Below, one piece after another: positions 63,428 through 64,000 of a stretch of DNA of 64,000 nt. The notes under the pieces are model-generated. The model had not been told where the DNA came from. It searched no databases and worked only from the letters and a program-made list of their open reading frames with translations. The stretch's first letter is position 1. Every line of letters begins with the position of its first letter. The position numbers were made by a program, and so were the translations under genes. Source of the DNA: JBBSBY01 sp038250835. GTDB taxonomy: Bacteria > Desulfobacterota > Desulfomonilia > Desulfomonilales > Desulfomonilaceae. The stretch is from assembly GCA_038250835.1 (NCBI GenBank), contig JBBSBY010000001.1:124001-188000 (forward strand). The letters run 5' to 3'.

Positions 63428-64000
63428 ATGACTGACGAATTAGTAAAAGTATCTTTATTGGCTGAACTTTTTCCACATAATGAGAGCCCTGATTTTGACA
63501 CCGGCTCGCACAGCGTTAATAAAGAAGAATTGGATAATGGGCTTATAGAAGCATCACTCGAAGGAGATACGGAGATAGTTGATTTGATGATCTCTTCGGG
63601 CGCTGAGTTAAACGCTAGAAACTCTAATGGAGATACCGCCCTTGTTCTTGCCGCTTATGAGGGTCACGCCCGTATAGTAGAGCTGTTATTACAAAAGGGG
63701 GCGGATATTAATGGGCAAAGTGAATACGGTAATACGGCTCTTTCCCGCGCAGCTTACAAAGGCCGCCTATCGGTAGCCAAACTATTGGTTTCCAAAGGAG
63801 CGGATATCAGAGCTAAAAACAAGTACGGCAATTCACCATTAATAGAGGCCACGATCGGCGGTCACATTGAAGTAACCAAGTTTCTGCTGGATTCGGGAGC
63901 AAACCCAGATGACGCCGATAATATCGGCAGCACGGTCCTTATAATTGCCGCCAGTCTTGGGAGGAAAGAAATCGTTAAGCTTGTGCTGAGTTATGGAGCT
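63428..64000 (+). CDS. Partial ankyrin-repeat protein
   Basis: ATG 63428 after GGGGTGGG opens a frame that runs to the right edge without stop (191 codons). There is no signal peptide. After an acidic start of about 45 residues, five ankyrin repeats are visible (for example GDTALVLAAYEGHARIVELLL and GNSPLIEATIGGHIEVTKFLL). Its layout resembles the gene at 13.2 kb. The C-terminus is outside the window. Confidence 0.85.
   Translation, partial: MTDELVKVSLLAELFPHNESPDFDTGSHSVNKEELDNGLIEASLEGDTEIVDLMISSGAELNARNSNGDTALVLAAYEGHARIVELLLQKGADINGQSEYGNTALSRAAYKGRLSVAKLLVSKGADIRAKNKYGNSPLIEATIGGHIEVTKFLLDSGANPDDADNIGSTVLIIAASLGRKEIVKLVLSYGA

Noticed and set aside
1..64000. CRISPR arrays, tRNA or rRNA genes, prophage blocks
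   Set aside because: No regularly spaced repeats, cloverleaf-type segments, rRNA stretches or phage structural genes were seen; only a dead IS630 fragment and a primase-like relic.

Overview
The window reads as a chromosomal segment of an anaerobic Desulfobacterota-type bacterium (former Deltaproteobacteria). The grounds are a near-complete arginine block (argB-D-F-G-H) running into lysA-dapA-dapB-folK, sigma-54 dependent two-component regulation, several PAS/GAF histidine kinases, many UspA proteins, a 2-hydroxyacyl-CoA dehydratase with its ATP-driven activator, and a hydroxylamine-oxidoreductase-like cytochrome remnant. This assignment is by gene content only; no rRNA or tRNA gene was seen.

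Region 1 (1-19.8 kb) is a mosaic of single genes: a diadenylate-cyclase domain protein, cupin, DEDDy exonuclease, DUF202 membrane protein, PhoU, ankyrin proteins, DUF3124, a degenerate HATPase fused to GNAT, a large PAS/GAF hybrid kinase, UspA, a cation-diffusion exporter, Nudix hydrolase and 3-hydroxybutyryl-CoA dehydrogenase. It carries decay: a truncated multihaem cytochrome, an FHA gene frameshifted at a run of seven G, and a coupled downstream gene broken by a stop and a frameshift. A dispersed repeat of about 150 bp occurs three times (7.7, 15.5, 24.1 kb).

Region 2 (19.8-29.3 kb) holds asnB, a zinc-ribbon/TPR/DUF2314 protein, a 2-hydroxyacyl-CoA dehydratase plus activase operon, an exported hydratase-like protein and a YkgJ cysteine-cluster protein.

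Region 3 (29.3-40.1 kb) is the most interesting. It has a Lon protease with a response-regulator receiver domain inserted just before the AAA+ module; an operon of a 57-aa protein, a membrane protein, a TauE/SafE transporter and two UspA proteins; an NtrC-type regulator with its histidine kinase; and a protein joining the 57-aa protein's motif to a UspA-like domain. The palindrome TGTTGC-N5-GCAACA lies upstream of the Lon/small-protein divergent pair and upstream of the kinase operon, with a weaker copy further on, and sigma-54 type -24/-12 elements precede the three transcription units. The Lon receiver closely resembles that of the NtrC-type regulator. I infer one stress or redox regulon joining transcriptional control and phosphorylation-gated proteolysis.

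Region 4 (40.2-64 kb) is mainly housekeeping on the minus strand: pgsA, a lytic transglycosylase, a REC-PAS kinase, a YHS protein, folK, an FAH-family enzyme, dapB, dapA, lysA, a fibronectin-type lipoprotein, argH, argG, argF, argD, argB; then a DUF3096 peptide, a GAF kinase with a cysteine-rich insert, dxs-ispA-xseB, exported TPR and vWA-OmpA proteins, a DUF2752 membrane protein, and an ankyrin gene running off the right edge.
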